Positions 47,064 to 59,221 are shown, counted from the first letter of the stretch. The stretch: DNA of 64,000 bases from Typha latifolia (GCA_019914945.1 CM034104.1:10962046-11026045); one strand, 5' to 3'. The notes: generated from the letters alone by a model not told the origin. Translations and numbers: made by a program.

Positions 47064-47996
47064 GTCCGGGGAAGAAGGAGAAGCTTCGAAAGCCTAACGG
47101 TAACAATTACGGCGAGGTGAACAAACGAGAGCAGAACCGAGCGGCGGAGGTGTGGTTGGCGCCGACGAGGGCTTTGAAATAGAAGGATTTGATAGGGGCA
47201 CAATTGGAGTCCATGAGACCGGATAGTATACGATCTCTGTCGGGCTTTTATCTTCTTCGCCTCCGGTCTTATTCCTTGCTGTGTTTCGGTAAATTACCGG
47301 AAATACCCTTTCACGTGAAACTGGACTGTTCATTTTTGTGATCTTTCTCGCAATGGATGTATGGCTGGCTGTACGCTGAGGGTTAGATTCACGAGAAACC
47401 TAACAATCCGTTGAGACAGATACGAAAAGCTGCAACTAGGTTTCACGGGTGGAACTGGTGGCAAGTTTATGTAAATTAAGAGAAAAATAGGGGCCTTCTC
47501 GAAAGGATGCAGAGAGAATGGAGACAGGTGTAGTATTGGCAGTATTATCGTGGCAATCGGAGGCTCTGACTCGGTTATTCCTTTTCTTGGCCGGGAGAGA
47601 ATGTGAACCGTCGAAGCGAGAAGTGGACGGCTGAGATTGAGGCAGTGCATGTGAATTACTTAATCGACTGGTAATTCAGGATCATATCCATTGACCAGTA
47701 TACACTGTTCAGGTTTTCAGGACGTGCCCACACGCCACGTAAGCGAGTTGCGGGAAAAGTTTTAGAACCTGCACTGTAAAGGATCCTTTATTTGAAGAAC
47801 CTTCAAGTGTCCAGCTTGGCAATCGTCCAAATGTTAGTTACGTGTAACGTGCTTCGTTGTCTTTTACACCAACTTACTCCTCATCCTTTTCTCTCTCATC
47901 TACTCGCCCTTTTATTTGTCGTTTAATATTCCAATCCCTCCTATTATTACTCCTCTTCCTTCCCTTCTATTCTCGTACCCAATTTTTTTTTTTAAA
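47064..47996. promoter_or_regulatory. Divergent promoter region, methyltransferase (-) / CASPL (+)
   Basis: About 0.93 kb separates the two divergent start codons. The part next to the CASPL start is pyrimidine-rich (TCTCT, then a T-run directly before the ATG), typical of a leader. No clear TATA box was assigned. Shared regulation is possible but not shown. Confidence 0.4.
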
Positions 47997-49831
47997 ATGG
48001 CAGCCATCCCCGATAGCTCGAATCCGTACCCCGAGGAGCTCCCGGAGCCCACCGCCCCGCCGGATCTCGAGAAGGCCTCGCCTACCGCTGGCTCCGGCGC
48101 AACTCCGGGCGACGGAGGAAGCGCGGTGGTGACGTCGGTCGTGCGCCGATGGAGGCGGGAGGATCTCCTCGTGAAGAGCGCTCTCCTCCTCCGTGGGGTG
48201 GCGTGCCTCTTCTCACTCGTCTCCTTCACCCTCATGGCCTCGAATAAGCACGGGGACTGGAAGAATTTCGATCACTACGAGGAGTACAGGTAAGAATGAT
48301 CCAATTCCGATGATAGATCTACTAGACTGGATTTTTTGGGATAATTGGTGGGGTTGATCTGATTTAGGTATATAGTGGCGATTTCGGTGCTTGGTTTCTT
48401 GTATTCGCTGGGACAGGTGGCGAGGCAGGTCCATCTGCTTAATGGCGGGATGGATCCGGTGCCGGGAACCGCATCGAGATTCGTGGATTTCGTGGGAGAT
48501 CAGGTGAGTAATCCTATCTCTGTTTGGTTTCATTTCTTGATGATTGCATATTTTATTACTCTTTGACGTTTGTTTTAATTCTCTTGGAGAAATATGTTAT
48601 AAGGACGGATTATTTTATATACTTTGAACCATGCTCCTTGATCGATTTGCTGTCGCATTAAATGTAGTTTTGGCTGTATGAGAGGGACCACCATAATGTT
48701 TAATTGGAAATATATGCATCAGTATCAGGTAATGGAGTAGTGATAGGTCAACTATATTATATTCTAATAACTCCTTCCCTGACTTGTTTGTATGCTCAAG
48801 ACTTAGAAAGATCAAGCAAGAAGGCCCTGAAATTGAATTATGAGAGGACTTCAGAATTACATGATGAGATTGTTGGAACTTAAAACCTGGGATTTCGTTA
48901 TCTTAGATGAAGCTAAATGATGATTTACAGTAAATGCTTCAGTTAGGAAATGGTGGATGATAATTATCTTTATTCAGACAGTACTTTTTGTATATTGATG
49001 AAATAATATTACCCTATAAAACATCTCGCAGCAAGTATATCCACGAGAGCAATAAATAAAAATCTTTAGGCATTAGTACTCAAATTTATGAAGCTTATAT
49101 GTTAGGAGTGTTGATTATGTGTATATTTTGGTCAGTTTAGTATTTGAAGCATCTTGCTTGATATATGGATAAACTAGCATAGTAAGAAAGATATTTGATT
49201 TGTATGACCTTTCAGCTGATCTTTGTAGATTTCATATTGAAATTTTGTAAAATAAACAAGCTAGCGGCCTAGCACTTTAAACCATAGAGATGTTTTCTCT
49301 CTTTTTAGTCCTTCAGGCAAGATTTGACGGTATATAAATGCAAAAATAGAACTTCCAGCTATAATATGAGAAGAAGGTAGAGATGTAACTAAGTTATTGT
49401 GAAGATGCCATTGTTCTGCTATTTCCCAGGATCAGTGGTAGATAAGTTTTAATCTTGCTCAATGAATGTGTATTTAAGAACAATGTTTCAGATGATTCTT
49501 CTCAACTGGCATGAAAAAGATGTCTCTTTACAAAGCCCAATGATAATTCCATTATGCATCTCGAAGAAAAAGGAGTGTCTTCATATATGCTTTTTCTTCT
49601 TTGGTATTTTTGGCTGAAAGTGAAGAACGCTTTTTTCAGGTGATTGCATATCTATTAATCTCTGCATTGTCTGCTGCTATCCCTCTTACCAATCAAATGC
49701 GAGAAGGAGCAGATAATATATTCACTGATGCATCTGCAGCATCCATTAGCATGGCTTTCTTTGCATTTTTGGCCTTTGCTTTCTCTGCTCTTATATCTGG
49801 ATTCAGACTATCCAAGCAAACTTATGTATGA
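47997..49831 (+). CDS. CASP-like membrane protein (CASPL4 type, UPF0497)
   Basis: Three exons: 47997-48289, 48368-48503 and 49640-49831, in phase, giving 206 residues. A Pro/Ala-rich cytosolic N-terminus (about 1-60) is followed by four membrane spans. The first has the conserved Arg (ALLLRGVACLFSLVSFTLM) and the second is YIVAISVLGFLYSLGQVA. The third begins after the conserved Asp (GDQVIAYLLISALSAAIPL) and the fourth is SISMAFFAFLAFAFSALISGF. This is the MARVEL-like fold of CASP and CASP-like proteins, which organise plasma-membrane domains; CASPL4 members are mostly uncharacterised. An in-frame ATG at 47916 would add 27 residues, but that DNA is leader-like, so MAAIPDSS is chosen. Confidence 0.92.
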
Positions 49832-51390
49832 ATGTAAAAGCCTTGTGTGTAATACCCTACATACCAAAATTGTCGTGTAAAAGCCTTTTGTTTTGCAATT
49901 CTTTTGCCGTCCCTTATACCACAAGTCCTGTCATTTCATTCAGTACATACATATTCTAATTTGTAAAGCCTCTTTTTGTGTAATTCTCTTTGAGTCTGTC
50001 AACCGCGTACAATTAAGAACAACTTGTTGTTAATCGTGTTCTTATGTTGTCAAGAACAATTACATAATTGATAGATATTTTGTGGCCTTATTCATTGTAA
50101 TGCTCTACCATATGTCTGAATGATAGTGTTTGTACAAGGTGCGAATCTTAAACTGAGGTCTGAGGTGATGTCACAGTTTCTTAGCGCCTTCCAACTTCTA
50201 CACACATCGATTAAAAGCTGTTATTTTCTCCTCTTGTGGTTCACAAATCAGAACTGGAATCTTTATGTACGTGTAATCTTGAGATCATATTGCTTGGTTT
50301 TGTTTAATATGTTGACGAGCAGGAAGGTCATTTCTTGTATGAGATTTACCTATTAATGAATTGAATATGATCTTGAAGGCAAATCAAATTTCTTGATTAA
50401 AATTTTAGGTTGTTAAAACTTGACAGTGATTGGACCTCTACTTGTTTATTTAGTTTTTTTTACCTCATCTATAACTTTCATTTCTGTTTATGAAAGAGCA
50501 ATGATTCCATACAAACAGTAACCGTCTAATTTTTTTTTATTACACTTTTATCGCTAATATACCTATTATCAAAGGGAAAAGAGAAATTTAGCTAATAAAT
50601 CTTTACAATCGTATTGCTACGTGGCAGCATGCAATATGATCCTTGGTGATATTTTATGACAAAGATTGCAGATATTTTGGGCAAATAAAGAAAATAGAAA
50701 AATGACACGAAAAATGAGAAAAGGTGAGAGAAAGGACACCAAACTATTAATTATTTAAGACATCCTTGTCAATGTCAAGATAAGCCAGTGATAAAGACCC
50801 ATTTATTACGAAAAGAGTGATTAGCGGCTGCACTAAGACTCAAGTCCTTTAATAATATGTAATAATAAGATTTAGCAACCAAACTAGTGACTAAAAACAA
50901 GATAAACACTCTTTTTTCTCTTGTAATTCTCAACAAGGACAACAACAACATTTTAATAAAATTTCGCATTATTTTTCTTCCATTAGGATCCAAACGGGCA
51001 TAAGATACACCCAACCGCACAACCCGACAACCCAATAATAATTCTTCGTCACGTTCACGTTCACATGCACTTTCCCCTTTTCCACCACAAACGGATATGA
51101 ATGGTGACGTGTCCCGATAACACCAACCCGCGGTTTGGTGGCACACTGATTTGATTCCCATCCAACTTCCATCTCCACCGTCTGATCCCAATCACGCGGC
51201 CCACCTGTCCTCCAAAACAGGCCAAGACAATAGACAATACCGTGGGTATCCCCGACTGGATAAGATCGGTGGATAGAAAGATCTATTTCATATTTCCTCG
51301 TAACTACCCTTACCTTTATAATAAAATATCGCAAAGAACAAGGACTTTTTCGTAGTTATGTTGATCTTTTCGGGCATTAAGATGTCACCC
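49832..51390. other. CASPL 3' flank and ERD15-like upstream region
   Basis: Non-coding as far as can be seen; several open frames here lack recognisable products. The segment 51090-51260 is GC-richer and lies close to the next gene's promoter. Confidence 0.45.
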
Positions 51391-51393
51391 ACT

Positions 51394-51402
51394 TTATATA
51401 AT
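51394..51402 (+). promoter_or_regulatory. TATA box of ERD15-like gene
   Basis: tttatataatt about 75 bases upstream of the start codon at 51474. Confidence 0.55.
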
Positions 51403-51473
51403 TACATTTGCAGACCTTTTGTTGTCCACATTGGTACTTCTTGAGAGAATATAGAGGAGAGAAGGGAGTGGGT

Positions 51474-52383
51474 ATGGACGTAATTAGGGGGAGATGCGTG
51501 TCGAGTTTGAATCCGGACGCGGCGCCGTTCGTGCCGGTGGCTTACCGGGCGGTGGAGGACTACTCGCCGGAGTGGTGGGATTTGGTGGAGAACACCGCCT
51601 GGTTCCGCGACTACTGGCTTCGCGAGTGCTTTTTGGACCCCCAAGTCAGCAATATTTACGAATCAGACCCTGTGCTACCCGACGACGTCGACGCCCTCTT
51701 CTACCCGTCTTCACGTATGTATTCCTTAATTTCCCCTTTTTTCTTTCTTTATTTTGCAAAGAGCCTCCTATATATCCTGTATTTGCGAACCAGGACCTCC
51801 ATTTTTTCCGTCATTCTTTTGCGAAGGGAAACGCCACCAAAGAAAAAAATAAATCAGCATAAAACTAAAAAAAGTAGGTAGTGACTTGCAAAAAAAAGAG
51901 AAGGGAAAGCTCTCTATTTCTACTTTTCTTGAGCCCCCCTTAAAAAAAATCATTTTTCGTTCGTTATATAATTATATTTGGGTGTTTTACATATCGCCTC
52001 CTGCATTTTAAGTCATGTTTGTCCCAACCCTTCTTAAATCCTACTTTTCTTGTCCTAAATGTTATCCCAAATATTATATAAATCATAGGGTGCAATTTGT
52101 AAATATCAAGAAAAAGAGAGAGTAACCTGTAAACATGTTAAAAGTAAGGGCGTATTCTGGATCACCGTTGTATCTTAATCGTGCGGTCCTAAGAGGTCGT
52201 ATTCTTTTGTTTACAGAGGAGGGAGAGGAGGAGGAGGATAAGAGTCCAAGTGATATCGTGAGTTGGGCCGTGGCGAAGTGGAGAGGCCCACGAAGTGTTA
52301 TTAATGGGCCCAAGTACGCGGAGAAGGCGCCAAAAATCGTGAACTCGAGGGTGAGTCCGAAGACGATTCAGCAACCGCGGTGA
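51474..52383 (+). CDS. ERD15-like PAM2-motif protein
   Basis: Two exons, 51474-51714 and 52217-52383, in phase (GTATGT donor, TTTACAG acceptor), give 135 residues. The PAM2 motif [12 protein letters not shown] (about residues 10-21) binds the MLLE domain of poly(A)-binding protein. It is followed by the family signature [26 protein letters not shown] and an acidic run EGEEEEDK. The C-terminal block [20 protein letters not shown] is also diagnostic of the ERD15/CID1 family. ERD15 proteins are small acidic proteins induced by dehydration and ABA that dampen or tune ABA responses. A frame open further 5' exists, but the start at MDVIRGRC directly precedes the PAM2 motif and follows a TATA box at good distance. 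Confidence 0.92.
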
Positions 52384-53076
52384 GGTGAGTTGACCCGAGT
52401 CGTGCCCGGGCCCGAGTCAGGAAGACGTGGCTTCTCTTGTAATTTGCTTGTATTTTCAGGTCAATTGCTGATGTAATTTTATTTTTCCTTTTCTTTTTAA
52501 TCGTAAGAAAGTTGGGTTTGTATAGTTTCTAACTCATAAATAATAAGAGACTACGTCTAGGAGGGTTAATCCCTTTTCTTTATGCTTGCGGATAAGATAA
52601 TGGTGGAAATAAATAAGATTAAAAGATGAAAAGAAAATTCTAAAATTACCTCGTTACTCTCGTTATTGTTATATTTTGAGATTATTTTGGAATTTTTGTT
52701 AGAGTGGGGATGATAAAGATTTATCAAATGTTGTCTGCTCTAAATTCTAAGGTTCTTCTATTTTTATTTTTAAATATGATCAGAATTGTCCAATATGTAT
52801 GAGTAATTTACTGCTGTGGAAACAAACTTGATATGAATCCAATATTGATAAAATCATATTCGTATCAGTTATCTATCTATAAGAAAAAAAAAATTAAGTG
52901 ACACATATTAGATCATGTGCATATATAGATTATTGTTTACTTTACTTAGTTGTTAATAAGCTGTCATTAGTCTAATTGTGTTGCGTGGCATTGTAGCTAA
53001 AATAGTTAGTTACCTATTTTTAGCTTCTTCTCTGTAATTCCAATGAGAGTTTTCTCCTGCATTTCATTATTTGCTC
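52384..53076. other. 3' flank of ERD15-like gene
   Basis: AT-rich non-coding DNA; nothing specific recognised. Confidence 0.45.
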
Positions 53077-53079
53077 TTA

Positions 53080-53099
53080 GAGTATCTTCAATGCTCGCT

Positions 53100-53140
<41 letters not shown>

Positions 53141-54007
53141 TTTCAAAAGGCTCCAAATATGGCTCCAAAAATAGAGTAACGGAGACTCCATATATATTAA
53201 AATAATAATATAATATTTATTATTATATTAGTTATTTTAAATTACTTAATATGTTATCTTAATGTTATTATTTTTTAATAAAAAATATATCGTTAAAAAA
53301 TTTTCATCGAGATATTTAAAATAAGACTAATATTCAATAGTTTTAGAAATAATTTTAAATTATTAATTTTTTAATTAAACGCATCGAAATTATATTACAC
53401 AAAATAAATATCGAAATAAGCATTACATGTCATTACCTAAAAATATCAAAATTATATTACATAAAATAATAAAAAATTAACCAAACATAATAAAAATAAT
53501 AGATATTTAATATTTTGGTAAGTCATCTCCGTAGCCACTGGTTCCGATTTTGTAACCACCGGTTCCGGTTCCATAGCAACCGATTTCGATCTCGGTTTTA
53601 TTTTTAATATATTTCATGTCTGATGTATTTCATATCTAATATATTTTAATATTTAATATTTATATTGAGAATAATTTTAAGTAATTATATTTTAGGACAC
53701 ATAATTTATTAGACTCATTTTTTATAAATATTAAAAAATTTAAAATTTAAATTAGCTCAAAAATAATTTAATATTAGACTCATTTTAAAGGTCTTGATGA
53801 GACCTTTCCAATGGTATTATTTTTTTGGTATTTTAAAAGGTTGAAATGACAAATAGAGCCGAGCTCTATTTTTATGGTGGGGCTCCAAATTTGGAGTCCC
53901 ACTATTGCTAGCTCCAAATTTGGAACTAGTTTTAGAGCTCCATTAAAGCTCAATCGGGCTCCAAATTCTAAATTTGGAGCCCATTTGGAGCCCGGTTGGA
54001 GTTGCTC
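53080..54007. mobile_element. PIF/Harbinger-like non-autonomous element
   Basis: It is flanked on both sides by TTA (53077-53079 and 54008-54010). The left end GAGTATCTTCAATGCTCGCT and the reverse-complemented right end GAGCAACTCCAACCGGGCTC are related inverted repeats. A TTA target-site duplication and GAGC-type ends are typical of PIF/Harbinger/Tourist elements. Length is 928 bp. The right part has many gctccaaat blocks in both orientations. There is no transposase. A short frame on the minus strand (about 53575-53515) encodes GYGDDLPKY before a stop and may be the last trace of an element protein. Confidence 0.7.
53102..53135. repeat. (TA)n microsatellite inside Harbinger-like element
   Basis: A TA run 22 bases from the left end of the element. 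Confidence 0.9.
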
Positions 54008-54010
54008 TTA

Positions 54011-54375
54011 GGGCTCTATAATTGGAGCTCAAAGGCTCCAAATATAGAGCCAAGAGCCTACACCGGGCTCTATATTTATTATTTAATTAATATAATATAA
54101 TATATATATATATATATTATTTTTATTAAAAATTAATTAGTAAAACTAATTATATATTCAGTTTAATTAATTAGATTATTTAATAAAAGATATAGATGAA
54201 ATTTAAAATTTTAAATTAAGCTTTTGTAGGCCAGAATTAGCATTTTCAAAAGTTAAATAGTATTGGAGTTGGGCTCTAAAATTTTAGATAGGCTTCAAAT
54301 TTGGAGGCCCATTTGGAGCCCGATTGGAACTTCATCGGGCTTCAAATTTAAAGTTTTGGAGTCCGGTTAGAAATA
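54011..54375. repeat. Related gctccaaat-rich repeat next to Harbinger-like element
   Basis: It begins with gggctctataattggagctc directly after the TTA and later has catttggagcccgattgga and ggagtccggttag. It is probably a second, truncated copy of the same family lying end to end. The borders are approximate. Confidence 0.5.
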
Positions 54376-54752
54376 CTAGCTTATATGACACTTTAAAATT
54401 TAGGTTATCTATTAAAAGGTAAAATATATTTTCTCATATAATTATTAGAAGACCACGTCAAGAGGAGAGAGAGTTGATGGAAGAAAGAGGAGGAATAAAG
54501 TTTGGGAAACACCAAACTTAATTCTAACTATGGTTAAATATATTTTGCCTCTGGTTCTTTAGAATAAAATTAGTTTGTCCATTTAAATTTTGTTTTGTAT
54601 CACCGTGTCTCTTTATATTTAAACTAAACTATAAATATAAACACCATCAGGGAGGATGACAAAATGATTTTGATGTAGTTTACCTCGTAAGGACATTGAA
54701 TTCGCTACGTCGAACTTGGTTATTATTGAAATCTTTATTTCAACAGTAGTTA

Positions 54753-55726
54753 CGGGTGTAAACGAGCTGAACCGGCTCTAGCTCAAGCTCGGCTCGGAAA
54801 TTAATTTTGAGCCTCAATTTTAGGTTTAGGCTCGGCTCAGCTCAATTCGAAGCGAGCCAGGTCGAGCCTAAGTCGAGCTCAAGCCTGAATTAAGCCTATT
54901 ATCAAGCCTTATTCAAGTCGAGCTGGACTGAGCCTGAGCCAAGCCAAAAATTATTTAAGCTGAATTAGCCAACCCTTTCCCGTCGGTCTCCTCACCTCCT
55001 CTCATCGTTCTCATCTCTCAAGGACGTTGTCCACCGTCGTGTCCGCCTCTCCGACAAGTACCTCCTCGGCTCCAAGCTTGGCAGTGACGAATTCAATGTT
55101 ACCCGCCTCTGCATAGACAAGCAGAGCTCCGAGGCTCCGAAACCCTAGTGTGCAAATCCATCCCCAAGCAGAAGCTCCGAATACCCGTTGATGTCGACGA
55201 CATCTGTCGCGAGATCACCATCATGTCTTCAAGGCGGTAGGAGTGGACAAAGAGGAGGCTGTAGAGTGTCACTACAGCGTGCTGGGCGGTGACTGAGGGT
55301 GGTGGGAGGCAAAGGGCAACGGCAAGTGCGTCGAGGAGGATCGGGGTCACCACGATAGCTTCACTGGAGGAGATCGAGAGGTTAAGTAAGGTCGTGGCTT
55401 GGGCTCTACTCAGGCTCCGGTCAGGTCACCATGTCGCGGCAGCAGAGCACGGGATCGCGCTTCTTGCCGCCATGACAAGGAATATTACCTAGGTAGATGC
55501 GGGATTGGTCGTGCTACACGAGTTTGGGAATTAGGGTTTTCTCACCCCTTTATACCGATCTATTGAGCCGAGCCTAAGCGAGCCGATCCAGCTCCAGGCT
55601 TGGCTTAATATTAATTTCGAACCAATTTCGATGACTAAGGCTCAGCTCATCTCTAATCGAGCCGAGTCGAACTCGAGCTTCAGCCGAGCCAAGCCCGAGT
55701 CGTTCGTTTATTTCGACAGCCTTAGT
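54753..55726. mobile_element. hAT-like element carrying a gene fragment
   Basis: The 8-bp flanks agtagtta (54745-54752) and agtagttt (55727-55734) match at 7 of 8 positions. The left end GGGTGTAAACGAGC and the reverse-complemented right end (GGCTGTCGAAATAAACGAAC) are loosely inverted. Both termini have long runs of GAGCC/GGCTC words (subterminal repeats). A GC-rich core without transposase lies between, including a protein kinase fragment. The structure is that of a non-autonomous, gene-capturing element; the hAT assignment rests on the 8-bp duplication. Confidence 0.6.
55018..55230 (+). pseudogene. Captured fragment of a calcium-dependent protein kinase gene
   Basis: The plus strand reads KDVVHRRVRLSDKYLLGSKL, then GSDEFNVTRLCIDKQSSEA. 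A stop follows, and then in another frame LVCKSIPKQKLRIPVDVDDI and CREITIMS. This is the start of a CDPK kinase domain: glycine loop region (family form LGRELGRGEFGVTYLC), the ATP-binding Lys in CKSI, and VDVEDVRREVAIM. Two glycines of the loop are replaced and one frameshift breaks the frame. The piece is confined to the hAT-like element. Confidence 0.7.
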
Positions 55727-56048
55727 AGTAGTTTCAGGCTGTGGCACTTGAATGTCTCTTCCTAGTGTTCAAACTCCAAAGTCCTATCAAAGAATAAGTG
55801 CTTTCTAGTTTTGGTATTCGAATACCCTACAAGGCTGCTCGAATGCCAAACACTAAGGAATTTTGCTACCTCTTCCCCCTGTAACCTCCTAATGTACTCT
55901 GTATCGATCTTCATCTCTCTCAATCTAGGACGATGTCCTCTCCAAGGTTGTTGTCCTCTCTCTCTCTCCTCGTCTACTACATCTCCTTAGACTTCTAAGG
56001 CCTCCTCACCACCACCATCTACAAACCCTTGTCCAACGTCATCACCCC

Positions 56049-57380
56049 TAGTGATGGTCGTGCTAGTGGCACGTGCTGTGCCGTGCCACCATCGGCATGG
56101 CACGTGCCGGTCGGCATGGCACGTGCTGGTCGGCACGTGCCACCATCAACATTTATAATATTTTTAATAACTTTTTTAGGATATTTAGAGATGTTTTTAG
56201 GTCTTTGGTTTGTCAATCTTTGATTTTTTTTTTGTCTAAATATATGCATTAAAATTTAAAATCTACATTACAATGTTTTATCTTTAGATTATTTTTTGTA
56301 AATAACCTATTTTATTAAAGATAAAACAAGAGTTGAATATAAATATTATTCAACACATAATATGATTGAATATATTCATTAAAATTAATATTAATGATTA
56401 AACACTTCATAATATGATTGAATACTCCATAATATAATTGAACACATAATAACATTCAATACATAATTGATAATAGTTCAATAATTAAAACTAATATTTA
56501 GTTGAATGTAGAATGACGAGGAGGATCAAAGACTTCATTTGCTAGCACAAAAATAACACGGGATTGTTGCGTTAAATACTGACGATATTCTTCAAAACTT
56601 ATCCATTGATAATATTGCTCGTTATAACGTCTCACATAGTCTTCATAGAAATAAAATTTTGTAATTCTTCGATGATATGATATGGATATTGAATATACAT
56701 GGGAACGACCAGCACAAGCATAGACACACTATAAGCATATGTAGATTGTGGATATGGAGTATAATAAGAGTGTTGTGGCTCTGGTGGGTATAATTGATAT
56801 GATAGTAATGATAATGAACTCATATCATCCTATGAGCGCACCTCTCTTGATGTCCTGCTACCTATAGACTCAAGTCTTTCCCTCATCTGACTATAATCAT
56901 ATTTAGCTTGAGAGGTCCCTTTGCTTTCTTCTGTCTCTAATAAATTCAGCTTTGTGGTTGTCTAGGTCTAGCAAATGAATTGTCATTTCAATTTTAAAAA
57001 ATGACAAATAAGTTGTCATTTCAAAAATGACAAATAAGTTGTCATTTTAAAAATGACAAATAAGTTGTCATTTCAAAAATGACAAATGACAAAAATTAAT
57101 TAATAGAAATAAGAAAAAGTTTTAAAAAAATGGGTTCTACATGTCATATTATGTTTGTTAAGAAAATAAGTAAAGTTGATTTGACAAAGATTGATGGAAA
57201 TAGAATTTTTTTTTAAAAACATCTCTACATTGGCACATGACCGGCACGAGGCTGTGCTGGACGGCACGTGGCCGTGCCGGACCCGCACAGATCGGCACGG
57301 CACGCGTGCCGGTCGGCATGAAGGTGTGCCACTGGCACACCCCGTGCCAAGTGCCGTGCCGACCGGCACAACCATCCTTG
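56049..57380. mobile_element. hAT-like element with GGCACG-rich ends
   Basis: The 8-bp flanks atcacccc (56041-56048) and atcaccac (57381-57388) match at 7 of 8 positions. The left end TAGTGATGGTCGTGC and the reverse-complemented right end CAAGGATGGTTGTGC match at 11 of 15. Both ends carry dense ggcacg/cgtgcc words capable of strong pairing. The interior is AT-rich. A minus-strand frame (56823-56632) rich in Tyr, Pro and Ser could be a trace of a transposase region, but no catalytic motif was found. Length is about 1.33 kb. Confidence 0.7.
56975..57091. repeat. ~29-bp tandem repeat (about 4 copies)
   Basis: Successive aaaatgacaaataagttgtcatt units inside the hAT-like element. Each unit is itself partly palindromic (aatgacaa / ttgtcatt). 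Confidence 0.9.
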
Positions 57381-57509
57381 ATCACCACCATCTACCCAGT
57401 AATTGTTACAAATTAGATCTTGACTGATATGGACGTAAGAAAATTGTGAAAATCTATATGGAGGTAGCCTCAAAAGTTAGGGTTCTGATGAATCTGGTTT
57501 AATGAGAAT

Positions 57510-57795
57510 CGTTTGGATGAAAAGATATTAATTAAATAGTGGAGCAAAGTCAAATAGGGCAAAACAATAATTAATCGACGTTGCGGGTGGTCGTTAGACG
57601 GTGGTGGATGGCCAACGGTGGTGGTGGACGGCCGTAAGGTAGGGTGGGTGCTGGTGGAGGAAGATGGTTAGGGTTTGGAGGATCGGAATGCTTCTACGGC
57701 TATGATCTACTTATAGAAAGATAAAAACGATCTAACAGCTACGGTAAAAGATAAAAAAGAGATAATAAAATAACTTAACTTAATTTTCGTTCCAC
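57510..57795. repeat. Dispersed repeat, copy B
   Basis: The partner of 35985-36290 in the same orientation, with the same order of shared blocks. Probably LTR-derived. Confidence 0.75.
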
Positions 57796-59221
57796 TTAAA
57801 TCCACATGCGGATTATCTGATTTATTTAAAATTTAAAATAATAAGATAAAACTAACTAACTTACTTGACTCGACTCGACTCCACTTAACCCATGTAGTCG
57901 GATCGTAACACCAACTAAACTAACCTTAACTAGGGACATAAGAGACTTAGATAACTCTATTTCTATTAAATAAATGTATAATTCTATTTAGACCTTTTGA
58001 ATTATCACCGATTTTTACATACACTCTTTAAAACAAAATTATTACTCGTATACACCTGTTCAGCTATAAAATATCAACATATACTCTCTTGAATTAAGAA
58101 AAAATAATAACCGTACAAACCCCTATTTTATATACAAAAAATGGTTGAAATGGTGTATGATAAAAATATTAGGAGTTGTATTATAAATTTAAATCTTAAA
58201 AATATTCTGAGTTAAATTTAACCTAGCAATGCGAGGAAACAAAAATATTTAAATAATTTCAAAAAAAATCAAAAAACATGAATTACCCCTTATCAAAAAC
58301 CTATAGTTAGGTTAATTAATGTATATAATTAAATTTGTTTAAAGAAAAAACTAATGCTGCTGTATCTTTGATAGTTAAATCTACAATGCAGGGGTCAAAT
58401 AATAAATACTAATAAGTCAGGATGTAAACGATAATAAAATCTCATCAAACTTTCTGTAAAATAAAATTTAGGACGGAAAAGTAATTTTGGTGGAAGCACA
58501 GGGGTTTAAATGCGTATTTAACTCTACTAGTTTGGATCTACCATCACGTGGTTCACACAAAGAGGTGTTTGCCGTGTTGACGAGTTTATCCACCAACCGG
58601 TAAATAAAAAGTGCCGGATTCTAGAAAACGCGGATATCTTTTTGTCTACTAGACGGGGAGCATCTTAGTAACGATAGGAGAGAAGAGAAGCTTCTACTAT
58701 GCTCCATGGACTACTACTACTACTACTCTTCGCTCCAAATTAATCAATCTTTAATGCAGTCAAGATTTTGTATTATTATAAATTAGAGGTAGGTAAACAG
58801 CTGTTTATCATACTTTGCTAAGTAATTACTTCTTTATGGGTAGACCTTATCACATCCATTACTTTTATAAATAGCGTGGGAAGTAGGAAGTGGGAACCTT
58901 AATGATGATAAGATAAGCTAAATTATTAGGTCAAGTCTCTCTTATTTGATTTAATTCATCACTTTGAAAAAAATTAAATAACACTAATAAGATAACCATG
59001 CCTAAACTGGGCTTCCTTTTGAAGTTATTTTTTCGTCATATATCGGATGGGAATTGAAAGATAATTTCTCCTTATTCGAATTTATTATCAAAGATTGGGA
59101 CATTGTTCCACATGATAATACATTTTTTTTTTATAAAAAAGAACAAATTTTAATCTTCTATATCACTTTGAATGTACTTTGGGACACTACAATATGTACA
59201 TTAGAATTCTACATCAAACTT
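57796..59221. other. Intergenic region / 3' flank of WRKY gene
   Basis: AT-rich. The last few hundred bases are the probable WRKY 3' UTR. No other gene is seen. Confidence 0.45.

Noticed and set aside
46354..47203. Several long Arg/Pro/Ser-rich frames overlapping the methyltransferase gene
   Set aside because: They are alternative frames of a GC-rich gene with low-complexity composition; the 492-codon frame has the motifs.
50775..51334. Minus-strand open frames upstream of the ERD15-like gene
   Set aside because: They overlap the promoter region, overlap each other in different frames and show no known domain.
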